Origin: Pseudoroseomonas ludipueritiae | GTDB taxonomy: Bacteria > Pseudomonadota > Alphaproteobacteria > Acetobacterales > Acetobacteraceae | Reading direction: 5' to 3' | NCBI RefSeq assembly: GCF_014490445.1 | Contig: NZ_JACTUZ010000006.1 | Location: 30,337 to 94,336 of the forward strand | DNA length: 64,000 nt | In this document: in pieces, positions 17,590 through 25,957 of the stretch | Numbering within the stretch: the first letter of the stretch is position 1 | How the letters are laid out: each line of letters starts with the position of its first letter | Made by a program: the position numbers and the translations under genes | The notes under the pieces: model-generated | What the model was told of the DNA's origin: nothing | Database searches by the model: none | The model's input: only the letters and a program-made list of their open reading frames with translations

Positions 17590-18063
17590 TCATGCGGTCT
17601 CCAACCCTCGGAAGCGCATCCACCTCCGCCAGGCGCCGTCAGCCCCGAAGGCGATGACGTCGTAGGTGGAGGGCTCCGATCCCGGCACTTCCATGCCCGG
17701 CACGCCGACCGGCATGACGGGCACGGACAGCCCGGTGATACCTGCGGGTTCCTCCCGAAGTAGGCGCCGGATGGCTGCGGCCGGAACGTGGCCCTCAAGC
17801 GCATAGCGTCCGACCTTCCCCGCGTGGCAGGACATCAGGTCCGATGGCGTGCCGAGCGCCTGTCGATGCGGTCCGACGGCGTCCACGAGCTTGTCGTCCA
17901 CTTCGAAGCCCTCGGCCCGCAGATGCTCGACCCAGCCGCCGCAGCAGCCGCATGTGCGGTCCCGCCAGGCTTCCACCTTGGGTGGGCCACCGCAAGCCGC
18001 TGGCAGCAGGGCCGCCGCTATCGAGCCGTACAGGAAGCTCCTACGAGAGGTGATGACACGCAT
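17590..18063 (-). CDS. DUF411 metal-binding lipoprotein-like protein
   Basis: This 157-residue protein has a Tat-like and lipobox-like N-terminus (SRRSFLYGS, LLPAAC at residue 24). The DUF411 core has C38, C40 and C41 in RTCGCCGGWVEHL, a second Cys in LMSCHAGKVGRYALEGHVPA, and the conserved GVPGMEVPGSE. DUF411 proteins, also called CopG, are periplasmic Cu(I)/Cu(II)-handling proteins found with copper efflux genes. It lies directly after the second sensor kinase (10-bp gap). Confidence 0.88.
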   Translation of the reverse strand: MRVITSRRSFLYGSIAAALLPAACGGPPKVEAWRDRTCGCCGGWVEHLRAEGFEVDDKLVDAVGPHRQALGTPSDLMSCHAGKVGRYALEGHVPAAAIRRLLREEPAGITGLSVPVMPVGVPGMEVPGSEPSTYDVIAFGADGAWRRWMRFRGLETA

Positions 18064-18073
18064 GCTCGCGCTC

Positions 18074-19309
18074 CTAAGCTTGCCGTGGCAGGCGGATGCT
18101 GGCGCGCAGGCCGCCGCCCGCGAGGTTCTCGAGGGTCACCGACCCGCCATGGCGGCCGACAGCTTGGCGCGCGATGGCCAGCCCGAGGCCAGAGCCGCCG
18201 GTCTGGCGGTTGCGGGAGTGCTCCAGGCGATAGAAGGGCTGGAAGACGCTCTCCAATTGCTCCTCGGGCACCCCCGGTCCCACATCGTCAACGTGGACCA
18301 TAAGTTCTCTCCCCTGGTCGGCCAGCATTACCCGGGCCGAGGTGCCGTACTTCACCGCGTTGTCAATGATGTTGGCGAAGGCGCGCTTGAGCGCGATGGC
18401 CCGGCACGGCAGCCGCGCCTGGGCTGGTCCCTCATAGATCACCGATTTGCCCATGTCCTCGGCGTCACCGCAGAGCGTCTGGAGAATCGCTGCAATGTCG
18501 GCGGACCGCACCTCCTCCTGCTCCTCGTCGCCCCGCAGGTAGGCCAGTGTGGAGCCGATCATGGCGTCCATCTCATCGAGGTCCGCGTCGATCTGCCGCT
18601 GCACCTCGGCGTCGTCCAGGAAGCCCGCGCGCAGGCGCAGGCGCGCCAAGGGCGTACGGAGGTCATGGCTGACAGCTGCCAGCGCCTGGGTCCGGTCGGC
18701 GATGAGGCGGTCGATGCGTGCCTGCATGCGGTTGAAGGCCTGCGCCGCCTGCCGGACCTCGCGGGGCCCTTCCTCGGGCACGGTGACCGTTTGCCCTGGC
18801 CTGCCAATGCGATCGGCCGCGCTGGAGAGTTCTCGTAGCGGTCGCGCGATGATGCGCACCACCAGCAGGCCCAGCACCAGGATGCCGACTGCCATCGCCG
18901 TGGTGGACAGAAGCGTGGCGTGCTCCGGCTGCGCTTGCAGCGGGTCGGCATGGTACCAGAGATGGCTTCCGTCCGGCAGGTTGACAGTGCCTTCGGTCTC
19001 CAGGTGGCCGGTGGCAGCGAGGTCCTGGGCCGACCCCGCGCCCGTTGCGGCGCCGGATTGCCAGCTCACCTGAAATCCCGGCGAGGACAGGGCTTGGGCC
19101 ACGGCCTCGCGGACATCCGGCGGCACCATGCCGATGGCGCGGGCGGCTGCGGCAACCCGCTCTCCGGTCACTTTCTGTTGCGTGCTGCCCAGCAGGAGGT
19201 CGCTGCCCGTCTGGTGCAGCCACAGGCTGCCAACGTGGAAGGCCATCAGGCCAACCAGCAGCACCAAGATGATACGTCCGGCCAGGGTGCTGGGGAGCAG
19301 CCGCCTCAT
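18074..19309 (-). CDS. Sensor histidine kinase, second copper two-component system
   Basis: This 411-residue kinase shares its layout with the one at 11395. It has an N-terminal helix after MRRLLPSTLAGR, a short periplasmic sensor, a second helix (MAVGILVLGLLVVRIIA) and HAMP. It then has the H-box VSHDLRTPLARLRLR, N-box NIIDNAVKYG and G-boxes DVGPGVP and GSGLGLAIA. The ATG (19307-19309) overlaps the regulator stop. The periplasmic part is shorter and not obviously similar to its paralogue, so the stimulus may differ. Confidence 0.9.
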   Translation of the reverse strand: MRRLLPSTLAGRIILVLLVGLMAFHVGSLWLHQTGSDLLLGSTQQKVTGERVAAAARAIGMVPPDVREAVAQALSSPGFQVSWQSGAATGAGSAQDLAATGHLETEGTVNLPDGSHLWYHADPLQAQPEHATLLSTTAMAVGILVLGLLVVRIIARPLRELSSAADRIGRPGQTVTVPEEGPREVRQAAQAFNRMQARIDRLIADRTQALAAVSHDLRTPLARLRLRAGFLDDAEVQRQIDADLDEMDAMIGSTLAYLRGDEEQEEVRSADIAAILQTLCGDAEDMGKSVIYEGPAQARLPCRAIALKRAFANIIDNAVKYGTSARVMLADQGRELMVHVDDVGPGVPEEQLESVFQPFYRLEHSRNRQTGGSGLGLAIARQAVGRHGGSVTLENLAGGGLRASIRLPRQA

Positions 19310-20088
19310 CGACGCGCGACCGCTGGGACGAACATGTAGCCTGCGCCCCGGACGGTCTTGATCATGGCGGGGCTGTCCGGCAGCGGTTCCAGCTTGCGGC
19401 GGAGGCGGCTGACCATGACGTCCACCGAGCGGTCGATGCTGTCCGAGATCCGGTTGCGGGCCAGATCCAGCAGCTGGTCGCGAGACAGGACGCGCTGCGG
19501 GTGCTCGCAGAAGGCCAGCAGCAGGTCGTACTCGCCGCTGGACAGGTCGACCGCCGAGCCGTCGGGAGCCGCCAGCTCACGACGCCGGGTGTCGAGCACC
19601 CAGTCGGCGAAGACCATCCTATCGCCAGTGACGAGCCCCGTCCGGGCTGCCCCGGCCTGGGCGCGCCGCAGCACGGCCCGGATGCGGGCCAGGAGTTCCG
19701 GACGGCTGAACGGTTTGGGGAGGTAGTCGTCGGCGCCGAGTTCGAGGCCCACCACGCGGTCGGCCTCCTCACCGCGGGCCGTCACCATGATGATCGGGAC
19801 CTCGGACCTCGCGCGGAGCATCCGACACAGGTCGAGCCCCGACTGGCCCGGCAGCATCACGTCCAGCAGCACCAGGTCCACCGGGGCTAGTGAGATCGTG
19901 TCCCACATCTCGGCGCCGTTGCGTGCCCCCGAGACCCGGAAGCCGTTCTGGCGCAGGAACTTGGCGATGAGCGTGCGCATCTCCCCGTCGTCCTCGACGA
20001 CGAGGATGTGAGCCTCGGGGGGAAGCGGGCTGGCGGCCCGGGCCTCCCGCTCGGCGTCAGGATCGACCGGCGGCACCGGCGAGGACAC
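19306..20088 (-). CDS. OmpR-family response regulator, second copper system
   Basis: A regulator of up to 260 residues. Receiver motifs are ILVVEDDGEMRT, LVLLDVMLPGQSG and DDYLPKPFSRPE. The DNA-binding domain shows LSSGEYDLLLAFCEHP, SRLRRKLE and TVRGAGYMF. The start is uncertain: GTG at 20086-20088 lies 32 bp inside the pseudoazurin gene, and later GTG codons are possible. It is close to the regulator at 12741 (very similar recognition-helix region), so the two systems may share targets. Confidence 0.88.
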   Translation of the reverse strand: MSSPVPPVDPDAEREARAASPLPPEAHILVVEDDGEMRTLIAKFLRQNGFRVSGARNGAEMWDTISLAPVDLVLLDVMLPGQSGLDLCRMLRARSEVPIIMVTARGEEADRVVGLELGADDYLPKPFSRPELLARIRAVLRRAQAGAARTGLVTGDRMVFADWVLDTRRRELAAPDGSAVDLSSGEYDLLLAFCEHPQRVLSRDQLLDLARNRISDSIDRSVDVMVSRLRRKLEPLPDSPAMIKTVRGAGYMFVPAVARR

Positions 20089-20509
20089 CCAGCTTCGCCC
20101 GTGCCTTCGGAGTGAGGCCCGGGGCGGATGCAGCCTTCGCTGCGAACTCGTCCATGTCGGCGTCTCCCACCACGATCAGGGCCACCATGCCCAACCCAGT
20201 GTGGGGTGTGCACTGCACCGGATAAACGCCGGGGCGGTCGAAGGTCGCCGTCGCCTCGCTGTTGAACGGCACGTTGAGCGGCGGCACCCCGGCGGGCCAC
20301 AGCGAGGCGATCGGGGTGACGTTGTGGCCCTTGTCGGTGGGCTCGAAGCGGACGGAACCGCCCACCGGCACCCGGACCAGGGCGGGGTCGTAGGCGAACG
20401 TCTCCCCCGCTACCAGTCCCCGGTTCAGCTCCCGGACCGTCGCGGCGGGCTCGGCGGCCGCCGCCAGCCCGGTCATCGTGAGCAGCGCCGCGAGGGACAT
20501 GCGGATCAT
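20057..20509 (-). CDS. Pseudoazurin-type blue copper protein
   Basis: This 150-residue cupredoxin has a signal peptide over residues 1-19. The type 1 copper ligands are in place: H62 (KGHNVTP), and C100, H103 and M108 in QCTPHTGLGM. Pseudoazurins are small periplasmic electron carriers. In this setting it may carry electrons from the multicopper oxidase or arsenite oxidase, or simply bind copper. It lies between CopB and the second response regulator, whose start it overlaps. Confidence 0.9.
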   Translation of the reverse strand: MIRMSLAALLTMTGLAAAAEPAATVRELNRGLVAGETFAYDPALVRVPVGGSVRFEPTDKGHNVTPIASLWPAGVPPLNVPFNSEATATFDRPGVYPVQCTPHTGLGMVALIVVGDADMDEFAAKAASAPGLTPKARAKLGVLAGAAGRS

Positions 20510-20520
20510 CGTGGTTGCCC

Positions 20521-21279
20521 TTAGAAGAACAGGCGGATGCCGGTCAGGAAGGCCCAGCCGCCGACGTCCTCGCCCTCGTTGCGGGCGTAGCGGGCCGTGT
20601 CGCCCAGCTTCCGCTCGTAGCTGACGCCGATGTAGGGCGATACCTTGCGGGTGACCTCGTAGCGCAGGCGCAGCCCGGCCTCGATATCGTTGAAGCCGCT
20701 GCCGACGCCGAGCTCGGGCACCTTCTGGAGCGCGAGGTTGACCTCGACGTTGGGCTGGAGCACCAGCCGCTGGGTGATGTAGGCATCGTAGGATACCTCG
20801 GCGCGCGCCGAGAGGTCGCCCTTCTCGCTGACGAAGCCCTGGACGTCGACCTCGAACATGCCAGGCGCCAGCCCCTGCAGCCCGATGACGCCGTAGAAGC
20901 GGTCCGGGCGCGGGCGGATGTCGTAGCGGACACCGGCCTGGAAGTCCCAGTAGTAGCCGAGCAGGCGGGAATAGAGCAGCTGGACCTCGGCGCCCTCAAC
21001 CGTTCCGTTCCGGGCCGTCTCGCCCTCGGTCTTCAGCCAGACGCGGTTGACGTCGCCGCCGTACCAAGCCTGCCCATCCCAGCGGCCGATGTTGGGGCCG
21101 TCCAGCCCCCAGCCGTACTCCAGCTTCTCGAACAGCACGGCGCCGGTGAACACCTCGTGGCTGAAGGGCGGCTCGGTGCTGTGCTGCATGGCCTGAGCGT
21201 GCGCCGGTGCGGCCTGGAGGGCGCCCAAGGTCAGGACAGCCAGGGAGGCGGCGGCGGTCAGGATGCTCTTGGTCTTCAT
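20521..21279 (-). CDS. copB: CopB outer-membrane copper resistance protein
   Basis: This 252-residue protein has a signal peptide (SLAVLTLGALQAAPAHAQ) and alternating beta-strand sequence ending in Phe (FLTGIRLFF), as expected for an outer-membrane barrel. CopB-type motifs include EPPFSHEVF, EKLEYGWG and WLKTEGE. The N-terminal Met/His-rich region found in longer CopB proteins is nearly absent (only QAMQHSTEP). The start ATG is at 21277-21279, five bases after the copA stop, so the pair is co-transcribed. Confidence 0.92.
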   Translation of the reverse strand: MKTKSILTAAASLAVLTLGALQAAPAHAQAMQHSTEPPFSHEVFTGAVLFEKLEYGWGLDGPNIGRWDGQAWYGGDVNRVWLKTEGETARNGTVEGAEVQLLYSRLLGYYWDFQAGVRYDIRPRPDRFYGVIGLQGLAPGMFEVDVQGFVSEKGDLSARAEVSYDAYITQRLVLQPNVEVNLALQKVPELGVGSGFNDIEAGLRLRYEVTRKVSPYIGVSYERKLGDTARYARNEGEDVGGWAFLTGIRLFF

Positions 21280-21284
21280 GGCGG

Positions 21285-23249
21285 TCACCGCGCCGAAACC
21301 GACTGCCGCGGCGCGACCACCGACACCTTGCGCATCATCCCAGTCTCCATGTGGTAAAGCATGTGGCAGTGGAAGGCCCAGCCGCCGGGCGCGTCGGCCT
21401 CGATGTCCACGTCGACCGTCGAGCCGGGCTTGATGTTGACCGTGTGCAGCAAGGGGTTCTCGGCCCCGTTGCCCACCTGGGGCATCATCCACATGCCGTG
21501 CAGGTGCATCGGGTGGTTCATCATGGTCTCGTTGACGAAGCGGAAGCGCGCCCGTTCGCCGAGGTGCAGTTGGATAGGCTGCGCCTGGCTGAAGCTGTTG
21601 CCGTTGATGGACCAGAAGTACCGCTCCATGTTGCCGGTCAGCCGAATCTCGATCACGCGGGTGGGCTCGCGCACCGGGTAGAGCGGCTTGGCAGCCCGGA
21701 GGTCGCGGTAGGACAGCACGCGGGCACCCGGCGGCGCGCCGACGTCATTCACCAGCGGGTCCGGCATCGCCATGCCGCCATGGTCCATTCCGGCCATGGC
21801 ACCGGCGCCCGCCGCGCCATTGTTCATGCCGGGCATGTTGCCGTGGTCCATGCCCGCCATGCCGCCCATGGCACCGTGGTTCATGCCAGTCATCCCGCCA
21901 TGGTCCATCCCGGCCATGCCCGAGTGGTCCATCCCGGGCATGGAGGAGTGGTCCATGCCAGCCATGGAGCCCTGCTGCATGCCCTGCGAGCCCCCGGCTG
22001 GCATCTGCATGGCGGAATGGTCCATGCCAGCCATGCTTCCATGGTTCATGCCGCCCATGTCCATGGGCGCGACGTGGCCGGGCGCGTCCACCTCCGGCAT
22101 CTGCGTGCCGCGGTCCAGCCCCTTGGGCCCGTAGTTCATGCCCATGTCGGCCATAGTCAGGACGGGGCGCGGGCGGTGTGGCGGCAGGGGCAGGGCGGGC
22201 AGGCCCTCCTGGGTGGCCAGGCTGAACTGCGCGAAGCCCTGACGGCCCATGGATTCCGCCAGCACCTGGTACTGGCGCCCGTCGCGCGGGCGAACCAGCA
22301 CGTCGAAGGTCTCGGCCGGGGCAATGCGGAATTCGTCGATAGTGACAGGGCGGACGTTGTTGCCGTGCGCCTGGACCACGGTCATCTCGAGCCCGGGGAT
22401 GCGCACGTCGAAATGCGTCATGGCGCCGCTGTTGATGAAGCGCAGGCGCACCGTCTCGCCCGGCCGGAACACCCCGGTGAAGTTCTGCGCCGGGGTGTGG
22501 CCGTTGACGAGGTAGGTGTAGCCGCCGACATCCTCGATGTCGGTCGGGTCCATCCGCATGTCGCCCCACATGACGCGGTCGGAGACGATGGCCGACCGCG
22601 CGGCGCCGTCCGGCGCGCGGCGGAGCTCGCCGATCAGGCTGGCCAGGGTGCGTTTGTTGTAGTTGTAGTAGCCGGGATCGCGCTTGAGGTTGGCGATGAC
22701 GTGGCTCGGCGTCTCGTCCGTCCAGTCCGACAACTGGACGATGTAGTCGCGGTCGTAGCCGAAGGGCTCCGGCGTCGCGGGGTCGATGACGATGGACCCG
22801 TAGATGCCGGACTGCTCCTGCAGGCCCGAATGGCTGTGGTACCAGTAGGTCCCGGCCTGGACGAGCGGGAAGCGGTACTGGTGCGTGCCGCCCGCGTCGA
22901 TGCCCTGGAAGCCGTCGCTGATGCCCGGCACGCCGTCCTGGCTGCTCGGCAGGATCAGGCCGTGCCAGTGGATCGAGGTGTGCTCGCGCAGCCGGTTGGT
23001 GACGTTGATCACCACCTCCTCGCCCTCGCGGAAGCGCAGCACGGGACCCGGGATCTGCCCGTTGATGGCCATGGCCGGGCGGCGGCGCCCGGTGATGTTG
23101 GCCGTCACGTGGGACAGGGTCAGGTTGAACTCGCGCGGCATCGCCCGGCCGACGGCGGGCTGCGCCAGGGCGCCGGACGCGGCCGGGAACGCCAGGGCGG
23201 CGACCCCGAGGCCCAGCGCCTGCCGCCTGCTCAGCTTGTCATTGGTCAT
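21285..23249 (-). CDS. copA: CopA multicopper oxidase with long Met/His-rich insert
   Basis: This 654-residue periplasmic copper oxidase has a Tat signal (LSRRQALGLG). Copper sites: HWHG and HSH in the first domain, HPMHLHG and HCHMLYHMETGM in the last, giving full type 1, 2 and 3 ligands. Residues about 366-497 form a low-complexity insert of repeated MAGMDHSSM and MPGMDHSGM units that would bind many Cu(I) ions. The protein oxidises Cu(I) to less toxic Cu(II) and sequesters it. It is followed at once by copB and preceded by a cupredoxin, all in one leftward unit. Confidence 0.95.
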   Translation of the reverse strand: MTNDKLSRRQALGLGVAALAFPAASGALAQPAVGRAMPREFNLTLSHVTANITGRRRPAMAINGQIPGPVLRFREGEEVVINVTNRLREHTSIHWHGLILPSSQDGVPGISDGFQGIDAGGTHQYRFPLVQAGTYWYHSHSGLQEQSGIYGSIVIDPATPEPFGYDRDYIVQLSDWTDETPSHVIANLKRDPGYYNYNKRTLASLIGELRRAPDGAARSAIVSDRVMWGDMRMDPTDIEDVGGYTYLVNGHTPAQNFTGVFRPGETVRLRFINSGAMTHFDVRIPGLEMTVVQAHGNNVRPVTIDEFRIAPAETFDVLVRPRDGRQYQVLAESMGRQGFAQFSLATQEGLPALPLPPHRPRPVLTMADMGMNYGPKGLDRGTQMPEVDAPGHVAPMDMGGMNHGSMAGMDHSAMQMPAGGSQGMQQGSMAGMDHSSMPGMDHSGMAGMDHGGMTGMNHGAMGGMAGMDHGNMPGMNNGAAGAGAMAGMDHGGMAMPDPLVNDVGAPPGARVLSYRDLRAAKPLYPVREPTRVIEIRLTGNMERYFWSINGNSFSQAQPIQLHLGERARFRFVNETMMNHPMHLHGMWMMPQVGNGAENPLLHTVNIKPGSTVDVDIEADAPGGWAFHCHMLYHMETGMMRKVSVVAPRQSVSAR

Positions 23250-23296
23250 CGTTCGATCCTTGGCCGCGATCGGCGCGGCATGGTCATGCTCGCTGG

Positions 23297-23875
23297 TCAG
23301 CGCTGGAAGACGACGTTGCCCACCATGCCGGACTCGTAGTGGCCCGGGACGTTGCAGGCGAACTCGAGCTCGGTGGCCTTGGTGAACTGGAAGACCATCT
23401 CCTCGGTCTGGCCGGGGTTCACCAGGACGGCGTTCGGGTCGTCGTGGCTCATCGGCGCGCCACCGTGGTTCATGCCGCCGTGCCCCATGGCACCATGGTT
23501 CATTCCCGGCATCTTGGAGTGGTCCATGCCAGCCATGGCATCCTTGCTGGTCGCCGACATCATGCCGCTGTCGAACATGGCCTGCATCTCGCGCTGGTGC
23601 TGCTGGTGCATGACCGCAGTGCCGATGTTGAACTCGTGCAGCAGCTCGCCCGCGTTGCGCACCCGGAAGCGGACAGTCTCCCCGGCCCGGACCTGGAGGC
23701 GCTGCGGCTGGTAGCTGTTGTCGCGCATGACGATGTCGACCGTCCGCTTGACCTCCTGGGCGCGGCCGCGGTCACCGAACGCCTGGTAGGCGGAATCCGC
23801 GGCTGCGGGCAGGGTCTGCGCCGCGACGGCGACAGCGGCCAGGGCAGCGGCCGCGATGGAGGTGGCAAGGCGCAT
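23297..23875 (-). CDS. CopI-like cupredoxin with Met/His-rich loop
   Basis: This 192-residue protein has a signal peptide (residues 1-26) and one cupredoxin domain. Type 1 ligands are H80 (LLHEFN), C174, H179 and M184 (ACNVPGHYESGM). Between strands lies a Met/His loop (GMDHSKMPGMNHGAMGHGG) like the insert of the neighbouring CopA. GAGGAAGCTCAAAG precedes the ATG at 23873-23875. It is the first gene of the copA-copB unit. Homologues confer periplasmic copper tolerance. Confidence 0.88.
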   Translation of the reverse strand: MRLATSIAAAALAAVAVAAQTLPAAADSAYQAFGDRGRAQEVKRTVDIVMRDNSYQPQRLQVRAGETVRFRVRNAGELLHEFNIGTAVMHQQHQREMQAMFDSGMMSATSKDAMAGMDHSKMPGMNHGAMGHGGMNHGGAPMSHDDPNAVLVNPGQTEEMVFQFTKATELEFACNVPGHYESGMVGNVVFQR

Positions 23876-23986
23876 CTTTGAGCTTCCTCGGTCTAGGCAA
23901 GCACGGGCAGGCTGGTGGCCCGCCCGCGTGAACTCGATGGCACCAAAGTGGCCTTCGAGTGCGAGCCAGAGATTGCCCAAGTGTGA

Positions 23987-24465
23987 CAAGATATTTCAGG
24001 TTCGGCGCAGCAGCGGTCTGCGGCCCATGGGTACGAAGTCGCGGCCCACGAGCGCGAGCACGACCATGGACATGATCATGACCACAGTCATGAAGGACTA
24101 GGCATGTCGCCATCTGGCTTCCAGGTTGCGCATGAGCGGGCGCACACTGAGGAGATCCGGCGCCGCTTCACCGGCCGCCCTGTGACCACTTGGCAGATCG
24201 TCCTGTTCGGTCTGATCGGTGGTCTGATCCCGTGCCCGGCGGCCATCACCGTCCTGCTGCTCTGCTTCCCGGGCGGCCTCGCCGTGGCGATGGCCTCCGT
24301 CGGCATTGCGGCGGCAATCGGCATGCGCCACGCGGAGCGCCGCTGGTCCGGCCCGCTCGACCTTGTCGCGCGTCGGCGCCGTATGCCTCGGCGGCACTGA
24401 TCCTGCTGGTCGGCCTCTATATTGGCTGGAGCGGCTGGTCACCGCTGCCGCCCAGCACCCTGTAA
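23987..24465 (+). pseudogene. rcnA: Decayed RcnA/NiCoT nickel-cobalt exporter fragment
   Basis: From 23987 one frame reads a His-rich loop (HEREHDHGHDHDHSHEG) and then the hallmark of RcnA exporters (RPVTTWQIVLFGLIGGLIP, then CPAAITVLLLC). It has no N-terminal helices, appears to have lost a block after LLLC, and shifts frame near 24370. The C-terminal helix (YASAALILLVGLYIGWSGW) is found in the +2 frame. Nickel/cobalt efflux is therefore almost certainly lost. The remnant marks the boundary between the copper and arsenic regions. Confidence 0.85.
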
Positions 24466-24801
24466 CAACGGAGCGGACCCAGGTCCGCTCCCCGCCTCTT
24501 ACCGTGCACCGGCGGGCCGAGGAGACCTTCGTTCAGAGAGGATTAGCCTAGACGGGCCGGGCCCTCGGGAGGTGCTGCTCTGCAAGGTTCATGTCGCGCA
24601 AGAATACTCTGCTGCTGACCCCGACGCGCTGTTGCGCCGCCTCTACGGCCTTACCGGCCAGAAGGCGGCGCCCTTCAAGACACTGAAGTTTCATAATTCT
24701 GAAACAGACACCTTGAATTCCTTACGCTACGATGTTTCTGCAATTATCGAAATATCCACGGCGAGCTCGAGCCGACCGGCCACAATCAAGGTTGAGAAGC
24801 G
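24466..24801. other. Intergenic region upstream of the arsenic operon
   Basis: About 335 bp with lower GC than its surroundings. It holds a perfect inverted repeat GTTTCA-TAATTC-TGAAAC at 24688-24705, which could be an operator (ArsR-like AT-rich dyad). No gene is evident. A weak promoter-like TTGAAT follows at 24713. Confidence 0.5.
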
Positions 24802-25926
24802 ATGTCCGATCCCTCCTTGAGCCAAGGTTCTGCATACCCAGTCGCCAGCGACCGACGTGGGCCGCAGAGGCGGCCGGAGTTCCTTCGACCGCTACTGGCG
24901 ACGGCGCTACTCGCAGCAGTGGCATGGGCCCCGGCGCCTGCCGCGGCGCAGCCACGGGAGACAGTCCTCGTCACCGGGAGCTCCACGGTCTACCCCTTCA
25001 GCAGCGCCGTCGCCGAGAGTATGGCGGAAGCCGCTGGCGGCCAGCGGGTCAAGGTCGCCAGCACCGGCACCGTGCACGGGTTTGCCCAGTTTTGCCGGGG
25101 ACCGGGCTTGGAGCACCCTGACGTTCAAAATGCCTCGCGCCGGATGACCGCAGGCGAGTTCTCGCTGTGCGTGCGGAACGGCGTGAACGAGATCATGGAG
25201 GTGCCGATCGGCTTCGACGGCATCGTCGTTGCCCACCGGAAGGGGCTGCCGTCGCCGAACTTCTCCCTCACCCAACTCTGGCTGGGCGTCGCCAAGGAGG
25301 TTCCGCAGAACGGCCGCATGGTGCCCAACCCCTATACCTCGTGGCGCCAGGTGTCGGCCGACCTGCCGGATTGGCCTATCCGGGTCATCGGTCCGCCGCG
25401 AACCTCGGGCACGCGCGACAGCTTCACCGAACTCGCGATGATGGCGGGCTGCCGCTCCGCTCCCGAGGTGGTTGCCATCAGCGATACGGCCGAGCGCAAC
25501 CGCATCTGCACCACCGTCCGGGAAGACGGCCGCTGGGTGGACGCCGGGGAGGACGACGAAGCTATCGTACGACGCATCACCACTGACGCTGACGGCACGC
25601 TCGGCATCTTCGGCTTCAGCTTCCTCGACGCCGCCCGCGACCGCGTCGAGGGTTCGCATATCGAAGGGGTCGATGACACGCCGGAGACGATCGCGTCCGG
25701 CCGATACCCGCTGTCTCGGCCACTCTTCCTCTACGCGAAGCGGCCGAACCTGGAGCGCATCCCCGCCCTGAAGGACTACCTGGCCGAGTATGTGTCCGAC
25801 CGTGCGCTGGGCAGCGGTGGCTACCTGGCTCAGCGCGGGCTGGTGCCTCTGGATGCCGGACGCCTGCGGGAGGTCCAGAACGTGGTCCGCGAGCGCACCG
25901 TCATGAACCGTCGGCCGAACGGCTGA
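24802..25926 (+). CDS. PstS-like phosphate/oxyanion-binding protein
   Basis: This 374-residue periplasmic binding protein has a signal peptide (LLATALLAAVAWAPAPAAAQ) and the PstS fold. The anion-binding signatures are VTGSSTVYPFSSAVAE and PPRTSGTRDSFTELAM. No permease or ATPase genes accompany it. It is the first gene of a likely operon with arsR-arsC, GAPDH and arsJ. Related PstS-like proteins occur in arsenic islands and could discriminate phosphate from arsenate, raise phosphate uptake under arsenate, or act in sensing. The fold is secure and the role is inference. Confidence 0.82.
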   Translation: MSDPSLSQGSAYPVASDRRGPQRRPEFLRPLLATALLAAVAWAPAPAAAQPRETVLVTGSSTVYPFSSAVAESMAEAAGGQRVKVASTGTVHGFAQFCRGPGLEHPDVQNASRRMTAGEFSLCVRNGVNEIMEVPIGFDGIVVAHRKGLPSPNFSLTQLWLGVAKEVPQNGRMVPNPYTSWRQVSADLPDWPIRVIGPPRTSGTRDSFTELAMMAGCRSAPEVVAISDTAERNRICTTVREDGRWVDAGEDDEAIVRRITTDADGTLGIFGFSFLDAARDRVEGSHIEGVDDTPETIASGRYPLSRPLFLYAKRPNLERIPALKDYLAEYVSDRALGSGGYLAQRGLVPLDAGRLREVQNVVRERTVMNRRPNG

Positions 25927-25957
25927 CGCAGCGGATTACGAGGACCAGATCGGAAAC

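Noticed and set aside
21745-22200. Repeated units resembling a CRISPR or satellite array
   Set aside because: They are codon repeats of the MAGMDH protein segment, irregular in length and in frame.
21207-23339. A 710-codon His/Val-rich frame opposite copA
   Set aside because: Shadow of the Met/His-rich coding strand; its repeats are only the complement of the MDHGGM units.
24422-24820. A 132-codon frame before pstS
   Set aside because: No motif and no binding site; it overlaps the rcnA remnant and a likely regulatory region.
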